This document shows positions 1 through 5,489 of a DNA stretch of 5,614 nucleotides, in pieces. The position numbers and the translations under genes were made by a program. The notes below the pieces were generated by a model. The model did no database searches. It was given only the letters and a program-made list of their open reading frames with translations, and was not told the DNA's origin. Numbering within the stretch: position 1 is the first letter of the stretch; each line of letters begins with the position of its first letter. The DNA comes from Thermoplasmatota archaeon. GTDB lineage: Archaea > Thermoplasmatota > E2 > DHVEG-1. Where the stretch lies: assembly GCA_018824925.1 (NCBI GenBank), contig JAHJFH010000104.1, positions 1 through 5,614 of the forward strand, in the 5' to 3' direction.

Positions 1-5
1 AAAAA

Positions 6-17
6 GATTTAAAAAAT
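6..17 (+). promoter_or_regulatory. Archaeal TATA-like box, leaderless promoter
   Basis: An A/T-rich element (GATTTAAAAAAT) is centred about 25 bases before the ATG at 37. That is the usual distance from an archaeal TATA box to its transcription start, so the mRNA would begin at or within a few bases of the start codon. No Shine-Dalgarno sequence lies between the box and the ATG, which agrees with a leaderless transcript. The left part of the promoter (BRE) is cut by the window edge. Confidence 0.5.
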
Positions 18-36
18 ACTAGCATATAGTGATACA

Positions 37-282
37 ATGGATTGTGAAACTATTCCCTATATCATCACCACTTTAGATATTCTTATCGCCATTTTCATCA
101 TGCTTACCGGCATATTTGTTATTCTGTTTGGCATGACCTGGTCAAACTATATCGATACAATCACACCTGGTATCCTCAAAGACTGGCTTACCAATACACC
201 ATGGATCCTAAACTTTACCGGCATCGCGACCATCCTCTATGGCATCAAACGCTTTCTACAAAATTTCAGCACAACAGAGTAA
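37..282 (+). CDS. Small two-helix membrane protein, unknown function
   Basis: This 81-residue protein has two clear hydrophobic segments, at about residues 8-33 and 53-70, joined by a polar loop (about 34-52) containing Trp and Asp residues. The tail after helix 2 begins with Lys-Arg, which by the positive-inside rule suggests a cytoplasmic C-terminus. I see no enzymatic motif and do not recognise the family. The ATG at 37 is chosen because a TATA-like element sits about 25 bases upstream, giving a leaderless mRNA. The gene converges on the gene to its right: only one base separates the two stop codons, and no oligo-T terminator is visible, so the two transcripts must overlap at their 3' ends. 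Codon choice is non-random and the length suits a real small membrane protein, but without homologues it remains hypothetical. Confidence 0.7.
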   Translation: MDCETIPYIITTLDILIAIFIMLTGIFVILFGMTWSNYIDTITPGILKDWLTNTPWILNFTGIATILYGIKRFLQNFSTTE

Positions 283-283
283 C

Positions 284-1276
284 TTAAACAAATCGACGGC
301 GGATAACCAGCATAACCACCATAAGCAACAAAACACCCACAACTATACCTATTCCAAGTTTTAACGAAATATGTAGATTATCATCGAGTATATCACTAGA
401 ATTACCGCCACGACATCGCAACGTAACCTGTAACACCGTACTATTATCGAACCCTGCTTCAGGATGACCCGCTGCCATCGATACAACCCGAACATGAATA
501 CTCTGAAGTTCATTCATATACCCTTCAACCTTGGGTGCACGCACTGTCATATTCACCACAGTCGTATGCTCTTCACCCAATGCTGCCGTACCGATAAACA
601 CCTCACTCGGTATACTGATTGTCCAATTCTCCGGTGGATCAAGAACCTCAAATCGACTCTGAGTTCGCGCATTCCCAAAACCACTAATTTTTATTGGAAT
701 CTGAACTGTTTCACCAGGCTTCAACTCATGAAACGGGGTATAATCATATTGCTGATTACCATAATATCCTACCTTAAACGCAATAGCAATCCGATTTGAG
801 GTATTTTGAATATAGGTTACCCTCCCAAAAGGTCCTTTGTCCATCGATGCCTTCGCCACCACAGCAACATGCATTGTCTGAAACGCTGGCATATCCTTTG
901 ACGTAGCAATTGATACGAAGACTGTTTCGGGAGATGTTGGTTTTGTTTCACGTATTACAGGATACACCACTTGAGGCGTAACCGAAATTGTAGTATTAAC
1001 AGGTATGTTATCCAATGAAAGAGAAACTGGTACAGTCTTGGATTTTAACAACTGAACCAACAATTTAACCCCGAAACCACTCACAAAATATGAGAGAGTA
1101 ACCGGAATCTTAATAACCTCGGAATCGGGACGAATGGTATCAGGCATAGCTGAAGCATCATAACTCAAAGATAGCTGCCCCTGCAAAGCACCACCGACCG
1201 AACCACTCCAAGATAGAATAAATATCAAAAACAAAATAACAACTATCCACCCAACCAGTTTTATAAAACCTATCAA
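284..1276 (-). CDS. Membrane-anchored extracellular beta-rich protein
   Basis: This 330-residue protein has an N-terminal hydrophobic helix (about 8-24), a long polar region rich in beta-forming stretches, and a C-terminal helix (about 306-325) ending in Arg-Arg-Arg, which should stay cytoplasmic. The middle part carries six N-x-S/T sequons (N94, N158, N217, N242, N278, N292), as expected for a glycosylated archaeal surface protein. The stretch around 184-198, with ELKPGE followed by alternating hydrophobic residues, resembles the Ig-like/NEW3-type repeats of archaeal cell-surface proteins; this is a family-level impression. No catalytic motif is seen. The first in-frame ATG would fall at residue 44 and remove helix 1. 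The start is therefore taken as the TTG at 1276, which has a GAGG site 7 bases upstream; an in-frame TGA lies four codons before it. The N-terminal helix could be an uncleaved anchor or a signal peptide. Confidence 0.8.
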   Translation of the reverse strand: MIGFIKLVGWIVVILFLIFILSWSGSVGGALQGQLSLSYDASAMPDTIRPDSEVIKIPVTLSYFVSGFGVKLLVQLLKSKTVPVSLSLDNIPVNTTISVTPQVVYPVIRETKPTSPETVFVSIATSKDMPAFQTMHVAVVAKASMDKGPFGRVTYIQNTSNRIAIAFKVGYYGNQQYDYTPFHELKPGETVQIPIKISGFGNARTQSRFEVLDPPENWTISIPSEVFIGTAALGEEHTTVVNMTVRAPKVEGYMNELQSIHVRVVSMAAGHPEAGFDNSTVLQVTLRCRGGNSSDILDDNLHISLKLGIGIVVGVLLLMVVMLVIRRRFV

Positions 1277-1283
1277 ACAAAGT

Positions 1284-1287
1284 CCTC
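1284..1287 (-). promoter_or_regulatory. Ribosome binding site deciding a TTG start
   Basis: On the minus strand GAGG (within TGAGGA) lies 7 bases before the TTG at 1276-1274. An in-frame stop at 1288-1286 limits the frame just upstream. No ATG or GTG is available before the N-terminal membrane helix, so this site is the best support for TTG initiation. Confidence 0.55.
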
Positions 1288-1306
1288 ATATAAATAAACG
1301 CTATGA

Positions 1307-1320
1307 TATATATATTTTTA
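1307..1320 (-). promoter_or_regulatory. Putative TATA box for the surface-protein gene
   Basis: Read on the minus strand this is a run of A/T ending in ATATATAT. Its centre would place the transcription start near 1287-1290, giving a very short leader that still just includes the GAGG site. A second A/T-rich element (1288-1296, TTTATTTAT on the minus strand) is too close to the start codon to fit. The position is consistent, but the surrounding DNA is A/T-rich throughout. Confidence 0.35.
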
Positions 1321-1390
1321 TTTGTGAAACACACAAAAAAACGTGTACAGCACCCATATTTTTATAGAAAAACCACAAAAACCTTTGTTT

Positions 1391-1412
1391 CTTTTCCAAA
1401 TCCGTGCTACAC
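1391..1412 (+). repeat. Single copy of the spacer motif
   Basis: The sequence CTTTTCCAAATCCGTGCTAC shares an 11-base identical core, CCAAATCCGTG, with the unit at 3164, together with a preceding T-rich stretch. The similarity ends after CGTG. It is the only convincing copy in this spacer and has the same orientation as the copies near 3150 and 4375. Confidence 0.45.
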
Positions 1413-1471
1413 ACACCCCTTGTTTTCTCTAATTAAAACAGGATGTAAAACATACCTTAATTTCAATTCCT

Positions 1472-1524
1472 ATTGCTTAAGATACCACCCAAAAAAACAT
1501 ATCTTTTTATTTACTTAAAGCAAT
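1472..1524. repeat. Interrupted inverted repeat upstream of abiEi
   Basis: ATTGCTTAAG (1472-1481) is matched by CTTAAAGCAAT (1514-1524) in inverse orientation with one extra base. Inside it, AAGATA (1479-1484) pairs with TATCTT (1500-1505). AbiEi proteins are known to repress their own operon by binding inverted repeats upstream, so this is a candidate operator about 70-120 bases before the start codon. The arms are A/T-rich and imperfect, so chance is a real alternative. Confidence 0.35.
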
Positions 1525-1548
1525 CATATTTGATAATTATACATTAAC

Positions 1549-1562
1549 AAAAAGTTAATTAA
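1549..1562 (+). promoter_or_regulatory. Putative promoter of the AbiE operon
   Basis: AAAAAG followed by TTAATTAA looks like a BRE plus TATA-like element. Its centre is about 32 bases before the ATG at 1591, which would give a leader of only a few bases. The GGAG at 1563-1566 is 24 bases from the ATG, too far to act as its ribosome site, and would lie before the transcription start. A second A/T-rich candidate is near 1530-1542. Confidence 0.35.
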
Positions 1563-1590
1563 GGAGCTGCAATATAATACCTCACCATTC

Positions 1591-2298
1591 ATGAACGAAC
1601 GACAATTCATAACCACCATAAAAAACCACAACCTCGGAATACTCACAATATCCGACGTAGCCCGAATCATCAACAAAAACAGACAATACACCACATTATA
1701 CCTAAAAAGACTCGAAAACAGAAAAATAATAAAACGAATTGAAAAAGGAAAATATTCGCTACCCGACACACCCCTCCCCATAATAGCAAGCAACCTCCTA
1801 CTACCATCATATATCTCATTTCTCTCCGGCCTATCCCACTACCATTTAACCACGCAACTCCCAAGAATAACACAAATAGCAACAACAAAATCAAAAAAAA
1901 GAATAATCTATGAACATAACGAAATACAATTTATACACCTCAAAAAAATATTTGGCTATACCCGAGAAAAAACACAATTTGGGTACATATTTATCGGCGA
2001 AAAAGAAAAAATCATACTCGATTCACTTCTCCTACCAACACACTGCCCACTACACGAAACCATACACGCTCTCAAAGAAACAAAAATAAATAGTAAAAAA
2101 ATCACTGAATACGCCCTCATGATGAACTCCATCGTCCTTATCAAAAGACTAGGATACACCCTCGAACTCAACGATATAGATATTTACCCACTCGTAAAAA
2201 AACAGCTCAATAAACGCTATGATCTACTCAACCCCACCCTCCCCGCAATGGGAAAAAACAATACCAAATGGCATCTAAAAATAAACGAGGCAGTATAA
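1591..2298 (+). CDS. abiEi: AbiEi-type antitoxin / wHTH repressor (type IV TA)
   Basis: This 235-residue protein has the build of AbiEi antitoxins (COG5340, transcriptional regulators of viral defence systems). Residues about 3-58 form a winged helix-turn-helix, with ISDVARIINKN as helix 2, a recognition helix near 31-43, and the wing signature KGKYSLP at 52-58. The following PSYISFLSGLSHYHL (72-86) matches the family's P-x-YIS-x-x-SAL-x-x-H-x-L element, and GEKEKIILDSLLL (136-148) matches the 'PEKALLDLL' element. AbiEi binds operator repeats to repress its operon and counters the AbiEii toxin. The gene is first in a two-gene operon, 4 bases before the toxin. The ATG at 1591 is the only standard start ahead of the HTH. 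The coding strand is unusually rich in C over G, unlike the loci further right. Confidence 0.87.
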   Translation: MNERQFITTIKNHNLGILTISDVARIINKNRQYTTLYLKRLENRKIIKRIEKGKYSLPDTPLPIIASNLLLPSYISFLSGLSHYHLTTQLPRITQIATTKSKKRIIYEHNEIQFIHLKKIFGYTREKTQFGYIFIGEKEKIILDSLLLPTHCPLHETIHALKETKINSKKITEYALMMNSIVLIKRLGYTLELNDIDIYPLVKKQLNKRYDLLNPTLPAMGKNNTKWHLKINEAV

Positions 2299-2302
2299 AC
2301 TC

Positions 2303-3067
2303 ATGCTAACAAGAAAAGATCTCACCGCCTACAAAGACTTAACCGGTTTCAACCTTGGTCAAATAGAAAAAGATTACCTGCAACACATATTTTTACTCAA
2401 TTTCTATAGAAAAATCAAGGACGAACTCGTATTTAAAGGAGGAACTGCCCTCCAGAAAACATATGGGTTAAACCGTTTCAGCGAAGACCTAGATTTCACC
2501 ATAAAAACGACCATCGCCACTGAAACGATATTAAAAACAATCATCACCAATATGAAAATCTTTGGATGTGAAACATCACAAAAGAAAAAAAAAGAGGACG
2601 AGAGAACAAATAACTATATACTTCAAATCAAAGGTCCCCTTTATGATGGAACCAGACAAAGTCAATCCTTCATACGACTCGATATCAGCAAAAGAGAAAA
2701 AGTTGAAATGCCTATTATAATAAACACCATAACGCCCATATACAAGGATCTGCCACCATATACCGTTCCAGTGATGAACCCCATTGAAATAATGGCGGAA
2801 AAAATCAGGGCAATATTAACCAGAAATAACGCCAGAGATATGTATGATCTCTGGTTTTTAATACAGAAAAAAACAAGGGTCCCCCTCTCATTAATTAACT
2901 CAAAATTAAAATACTATAAAAAAGTGTTTGAAATAAAAGAGTTTACAGAAGCAGTTGAAAAAAAAGAAAAAATATGGGAACAAGAAATGAACCAACTCAT
3001 TCCGATTTTAATTAGTTATAAAGAAATAAAAAATACTATACTTTCACAACACTTTATTGAGCCATAG
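2303..3067 (+). CDS. abiEii: AbiEii-type nucleotidyltransferase toxin (type IV TA)
   Basis: This 254-residue protein belongs to the AbiEii/AbiGii family of DNA polymerase beta-fold nucleotidyltransferase toxins. The core motif is complete: KGGTAL at 45-50, then R58, S60 and the metal-binding pair D62/D64 (EDLDF). FIRLDIS (123-129) likely provides the third carboxylate, D127. PIEIMAEKIRAIL (160-172, K167) and NARDMYDLWFL (176-186) are the conserved C-terminal core elements. Family members transfer nucleotides to RNA substrates such as tRNA and block growth, for example during phage infection; the substrate here cannot be read from sequence. It follows the antitoxin by 4 bases, so translation is probably coupled; a GAGG at 2287-2290 is somewhat far (12 bases) from the ATG. 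No frame damage is seen. The C-terminal helices after residue 190 are Lys-rich. Confidence 0.9.
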   Translation: MLTRKDLTAYKDLTGFNLGQIEKDYLQHIFLLNFYRKIKDELVFKGGTALQKTYGLNRFSEDLDFTIKTTIATETILKTIITNMKIFGCETSQKKKKEDERTNNYILQIKGPLYDGTRQSQSFIRLDISKREKVEMPIIINTITPIYKDLPPYTVPVMNPIEIMAEKIRAILTRNNARDMYDLWFLIQKKTRVPLSLINSKLKYYKKVFEIKEFTEAVEKKEKIWEQEMNQLIPILISYKEIKNTILSQHFIEP

Positions 3068-3090
3068 TTTTGTCATACCATTGATTCCAC

Positions 3091-3180
3091 TCCATCTGTG
3101 TGAGAAACCAATTCGCCGCTACTCCCTATAACATTTTTCCATTATCGTGCGACACATTTTTTCCCAAATCCGTGAGATGC
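3091..3180 (+). repeat. Tandem degenerate spacer motifs, copies 1-3
   Basis: Three related units start at 3092 (CCATCTGTGTGAGA), 3139 (CCATTATCGTGCGACA) and 3164 (CCAAATCCGTGAGAT). The last two are preceded by T-tracts and are 25 bases apart; the first is 47 bases (about two pitches) from the second. The stretch 3134-3180 aligns end to end with 4344-4391 with scattered substitutions and two single-base indels. The units sit between the 3' ends of two convergent operons. Confidence 0.55.
3134..3162 (+). terminator. Possible oligo-T terminator after abiEii
   Basis: T5 (3134-3138) and T6 (3157-3162) lie 67 to 95 bases past the AbiEii stop on the coding strand. Archaeal RNA polymerase can stop at such tracts without a hairpin. 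The tracts are part of the repeated spacer motif, so they may have another role. Confidence 0.35.
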
Positions 3181-3207
3181 ATTGCGAATACTCGACATAT
3201 ATGAACT

Positions 3208-3216
3208 AAAAAAAAA
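3208..3216 (-). terminator. Oligo-T terminator after the HEPN gene
   Basis: On the minus strand this is a run of nine T, about 50 bases past the stop codon of the HEPN gene. Archaeal transcription commonly ends at such U-tracts without a stem-loop. No strong hairpin precedes it. Confidence 0.5.
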
Positions 3217-3267
3217 TAATGAGGAAAAACAATCCGATACTTAATGATCCATACCGTACCGTTCACT

Positions 3268-3687
3268 CTATGATTCATTAAGAATAGTTTCTATATGCCT
3301 ATAGAAATGTTCGGCATCATCAATTGCTTGCTGTGCCTCCACATCAGAAATCAGAAAATCAAGTGCATACAGGGTATTATGTCGATTTCTCCGATACATA
3401 TCAAGCTGATTCGCTAGGCGTCTCAGTCGAGGGTACGTCTCACGTAAATAAGATACAATACAGACATGACTTCGTTCTTTAACCCCATCTCGAAATAACA
3501 ATGCCCTCGCAGCATGAAACATAGCGGTATAGGCACAAAACACCACAAGATTCTTATTTTGTAAACCTAGATTATCCCGTGCATTCTGAATATAACGACG
3601 ACTCATAGCAAGAGATCTTTCTGCATATTTTTTCGAAGGCGATGTTTTCTTCAGAAGACCCTGTTGATAACAGTCCGCAACCTTCAT
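3268..3687 (-). CDS. HEPN-domain protein, partner of the MNT gene
   Basis: From the start chosen here the protein has 139 residues. It is an all-helical HEPN protein of the COG1895 type: CAYTAMFHAARALLF (51-65) followed by DGVKERSHVCIVSYL (67-81) is the family's hallmark helix pair, and RRNRHNTLYALDF (99-111) is the C-terminal R/H-containing helix. HEPN proteins paired with minimal nucleotidyltransferases are typically RNases silenced by their partner. The canonical R-x4-6-H spacing is not met: the nearest arginines are at -1, -3 and -4 from H103, so catalysis is uncertain. A longer frame begins at ATG 3705, but ATG 3687 is preferred: it overlaps the upstream stop as ATGA, has GGAG 9 bases upstream, and removes a six-residue extension. 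It ends an operon facing the AbiE operon tail to tail. Confidence 0.85.
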   Translation of the reverse strand: MKVADCYQQGLLKKTSPSKKYAERSLAMSRRYIQNARDNLGLQNKNLVVFCAYTAMFHAARALLFRDGVKERSHVCIVSYLRETYPRLRRLANQLDMYRRNRHNTLYALDFLISDVEAQQAIDDAEHFYRHIETILNES

Positions 3688-4250
3688 GGCAATCCACTCC
3701 CCCATAACACGATATGGTTTTCGAGGATTGCTTCATAAAAAATAGGGTCTTTATCTTTTAAAAGCCGCCATTCAGCACTGGTCATCATCTGTATAGAAAC
3801 GTTTTTCCCTACTTTTTTTTCGATCTGTTGTGAAAAAACGGTTATCGGTTTTTTTTCTTTCACAAGAAGCAGAACATCCAGATCACTTTTTGAATCATTT
3901 TCCCCAGATGCATAGGATCCATACAGCACAACGGTAAGAATTGCATCATGTTTTTGTAAAAGCTGAGGAATAAATGTTATTTGTTCTAATACTAGAAGGG
4001 TGTGAACAGTTTTTAACTGTTTTACCAGTATATGGTCATTGTTTAATTTGTAGAGATGGACATTTCCAATGATTTCTTTTGTAAGAATCGTGTCTTGGAG
4101 AATGTTTCGTAAAAAGATGTTAACGGTTCCTGATCCAATCCCGGTTTTTCGAGCTATTTCTTTCGTATAGAACCCTTGGTCAGGGTGTTGTAAAAATAAT
4201 CTAAGGATTTTCCAGTCTTTATATCGTTCGAACATAGCATCCAAATACAT
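3684..4250 (-). CDS. wHTH-fused minimal nucleotidyltransferase (MNT)
   Basis: The protein has 188 residues from the start at 4250. Residues about 8-65 are a winged HTH (WKILRLFLQHP, then FYTKEIARKTGIGSGTVNIFL), and GNVHLYKLN at 62-70 is the wing end. A DNA polymerase beta-type nucleotidyltransferase domain follows, with the full G-S-x10-D-x-D motif (GSYASG at 111-116, D123/D125). Related MNT proteins add nucleotides to a HEPN toxin and silence it; the wHTH suggests it also represses the operon. The strand expected to carry a third carboxylate reads NVSIQMM, without an obvious acidic residue. The frame is open to ATG 4292 (202 residues), but that adds 14 hydrophobic residues before the usual wHTH start; a TATA-like element 26 bases before 4250 supports the shorter, leaderless form. 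Met at 4235 is another option. Its stop overlaps the HEPN start by 4 bases. Confidence 0.88.
   Translation of the reverse strand: MYLDAMFERYKDWKILRLFLQHPDQGFYTKEIARKTGIGSGTVNIFLRNILQDTILTKEIIGNVHLYKLNNDHILVKQLKTVHTLLVLEQITFIPQLLQKHDAILTVVLYGSYASGENDSKSDLDVLLLVKEKKPITVFSQQIEKKVGKNVSIQMMTSAEWRLLKDKDPIFYEAILENHIVLWGSGLP
3696..3702 (-). promoter_or_regulatory. Ribosome binding site inside the MNT gene
   Basis: The minus strand reads GGGGAGT here, with GGAG (3700-3697) separated by 9 bases from the ATG at 3687-3685. The ATG overlaps the TGA of the upstream gene. This site argues for the internal ATG over the ATG at 3705, which would place the site inside the coding region. Confidence 0.65.
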
Positions 4251-4270
4251 AATAAATAAAACTATCGTTC

Positions 4271-4282
4271 TATTAATAAAAC
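4271..4282 (-). promoter_or_regulatory. TATA-like box for the MNT-HEPN operon
   Basis: On the minus strand the element reads GTTTTATTAATA and is centred about 26 bases before the ATG at 4250, the expected TATA-to-start distance for a leaderless archaeal mRNA. A second A/T-rich element (4295-4306) would start transcription near 4275, inside the longer reading frame, which also favours the shorter protein. Confidence 0.45.
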
Positions 4283-4342
4283 TTTCGTTCATTTAATAAT
4301 ATTTACACGAAATATCTACCTAACACGATTTCTCCTGTCGAT

Positions 4343-4413
4343 GTTTTTTCCATGTGGCGCGATATATTTTTTCCATTTCCGTGAGATACCATCATCCCAT
4401 TTGCGTGATATAG
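4343..4413 (+). repeat. Tandem degenerate spacer motifs, copies 4-6
   Basis: Three units start at 4350 (CCATGTGGCGCGATATA), 4373 (CCATTTCCGTGAGATACC) and 4397 (CCATTTGCGTGATATAG), spaced 23 and 24 bases. T6 tracts precede the first two. The 4373 unit shares T6-CC and the ten bases TCCGTGAGAT with the unit at 3164. Weaker copies follow at about 4431 (CCGTAGTTCGTGTAATG) and 4455 (CCATTTCGATGAATATG), extending the series to about 4472. Orientation is the same as in the other spacers although both neighbouring genes here lie on the minus strand. Confidence 0.6.
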
Positions 4414-4519
4414 ATTCATAATTCATGAACCCGTAGTTCGTGTAATGAAAACAACCATTTCGATGAATATGAACAAACACCACCACGCACTACTACCAAT
4501 CCTTGTCGTAACCTAAACT

Positions 4520-4548
4520 AAAAAAAAAAGATTTTATTGAAAAAAAAA
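4520..4548 (-). terminator. Double oligo-T terminator after the second AbiEii-like gene
   Basis: On the minus strand there are nine T (4548-4540) and then ten T (4529-4520), starting 10 bases past the stop codon. Paired U-tracts right after a gene are a typical archaeal termination signal. They show that the 3' end of the broken toxin gene kept its terminator. Confidence 0.6.
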
Positions 4549-4557
4549 GGTAGATTT

Positions 4558-5487
4558 TTATACATTTTTAATGCGTTGTAAATTCCATAAAATAGATGGA
4601 TGTACACCAATATCTGAATTAAGTACATCATCTCTTTCTAACAAAGAAGGATTAAACTCATACTTATCAAAAAAAGTATCGATTATTTCAGGATAGGTTA
4701 CCTTTGAAATAAAAATATATTTATCTATAAAATTTAAAGATTTTGTTTTAAGATCCTTGGGAATTTCTCTATTTCGTATAAGGGTTAACAGTTGCGTATC
4801 AATTGAAATATTCTCCACAACAGCCCTAGGATTTTTTTTATATATCCTTGGTTCACGACGCATAAGACTATCAAGTATCATTGCAGTTTCAAAAAGGGTC
4901 GTATCAAAACTATGTTTTGAAATAGTATAGACATCAAATAAATCCCGTGAACTTATCACCGTTTAATCAGCATAACGATAAAGTAACGTACAAAATTTAT
5001 TTCCAAATAACTCCTCAGACACCGGGGTTTTCATTTCAATTTCTTCACCGGTATTAAAATGATTAAATTTCAGGTAGGTATCATCCTTAAAAATCGGAAT
5101 TCTTCGCATGTACCCTATCTCAATTTTTATTGAATCTGATTGCCCATCCATTGTTTTATACCGAACGGTAAATCGTGTAATTGGATACTCTGCCTGGATT
5201 TTAATATCGTTGGCAGAATAGTGTAGATCCGATAATATCTTTTTAATAATGGTATCAATCGCAGATCGTTCGTCCCCCCACTCTCCCGTTCGTATATCTC
5301 TAAAATTAAAATCGATATCCATACTGAGTCGTGGTACCTTGTTAACATGTAAAAAATTAAGACCAGTTCCACCATACAGAGAAAGCCTTTTTTTTATATA
5401 GTCAACAAATGAAATCCTTTGAAGGATATCACAGATTCTATACAGTTTTTCAACTGTTTTATCATCAAATCCTTTTGTATCAAACAC
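4558..5487 (-). pseudogene. AbiEii-family toxin interrupted by one in-frame TAA
   Basis: Read from GTG 5487, the frame gives 174 residues, a TAA (4965-4963), one Thr codon, then 133 further codons opening with GTG at 4959, all in one frame (310 codons in total). The first part has the nucleotidyltransferase core: YGGTGLNF (38-45), R53, S55 and the metal pair D57/D59 (MDIDF), KIEIGY (121-126) with E123 as likely third carboxylate, and EELFGNKFCTLLYR (158-171). The second part resumes with SRDLFDVY, the next conserved element, so the stop sits between two core motifs of one domain. No frameshift or second stop is seen. A single-base change from AAA, CAA or GAA would explain it. Alternatives are a sequencing error or restart at the GTG at 4959, which lacks a ribosome site. 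The start at 5487 is chosen for its strong Shine-Dalgarno and 2-base gap to the upstream gene; an ATG at 5541 would overlap that gene. Confidence 0.8.
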
Positions 5488-5489
5488 GA

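Larger units (their letters stand above)
1277..1590. other. Intergenic region upstream of the AbiE operon
   Basis: These 314 bases separate the divergent surface-protein gene and AbiE operon. They hold the promoter and ribosome site of the minus-strand gene, one copy of the spacer motif (1391-1412), an interrupted inverted repeat (1472-1524) and a putative AbiE promoter (1549-1562). An open frame of 71 codons at 1303-1518 is rich in Phe, Tyr, Lys and His, has no ribosome site and looks like chance in A/T-rich DNA. Confidence 0.6.
4251..4557. other. Intergenic region between MNT and the second AbiE-like locus
   Basis: These 307 bases hold, from left to right, the MNT promoter region, the longest run of spacer motifs (4343-4413, with weaker copies to 4472), and two minus-strand oligo-T tracts just past the end of the broken toxin gene. 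No convincing coding frame is visible on either strand. Confidence 0.6.

Noticed and set aside
464..799. Plus-strand frame of 111 codons opposite the surface-protein gene
   Set aside because: It is antisense to a gene with clear membrane helices and sequons, rich in Cys, His and Thr, with no start signals; a shadow frame.
1303..1518. Open frame of 71 codons on the plus strand upstream of AbiE
   Set aside because: No ribosome site, low-complexity composition (Phe, Tyr, Lys, His), and it overlaps the promoter of the minus-strand gene and one spacer motif; it looks like non-coding A/T-rich DNA.
1563..1566. GGAG as ribosome site for abiEi
   Set aside because: It is 24 bases before the ATG, and no alternative ATG, GTG or TTG start lies in frame between them.
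1524..2171. Minus-strand frames opposite abiEi (1524-1793, 1670-1894, 1956-2171)
   Set aside because: They mirror the AbiEi codons, giving hydrophobic low-complexity products; abiEi itself has clear family motifs.
1293..2223. 15-base identical direct repeat, 1293-1307 and 2209-2223 (AATAAACGCTATGAT)
   Set aside because: One copy lies inside abiEi coding sequence and the other in a spacer, with no flanking similarity; one match of this length is not very surprising in A/T-rich DNA of this size.
3219..3281. Twenty-codon open frame on the plus strand after abiEii
   Set aside because: It lacks a promoter or ribosome site at proper spacing, runs into the end of the HEPN gene on the other strand, and such lengths are expected by chance.
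4343..4472. CRISPR array or type III (RNA antitoxin) repeat array
   Set aside because: Units are too degenerate and too close together, without distinct spacers; no cas genes are present, and none of the toxins is of a type III family. The motif also recurs in separate spacers.
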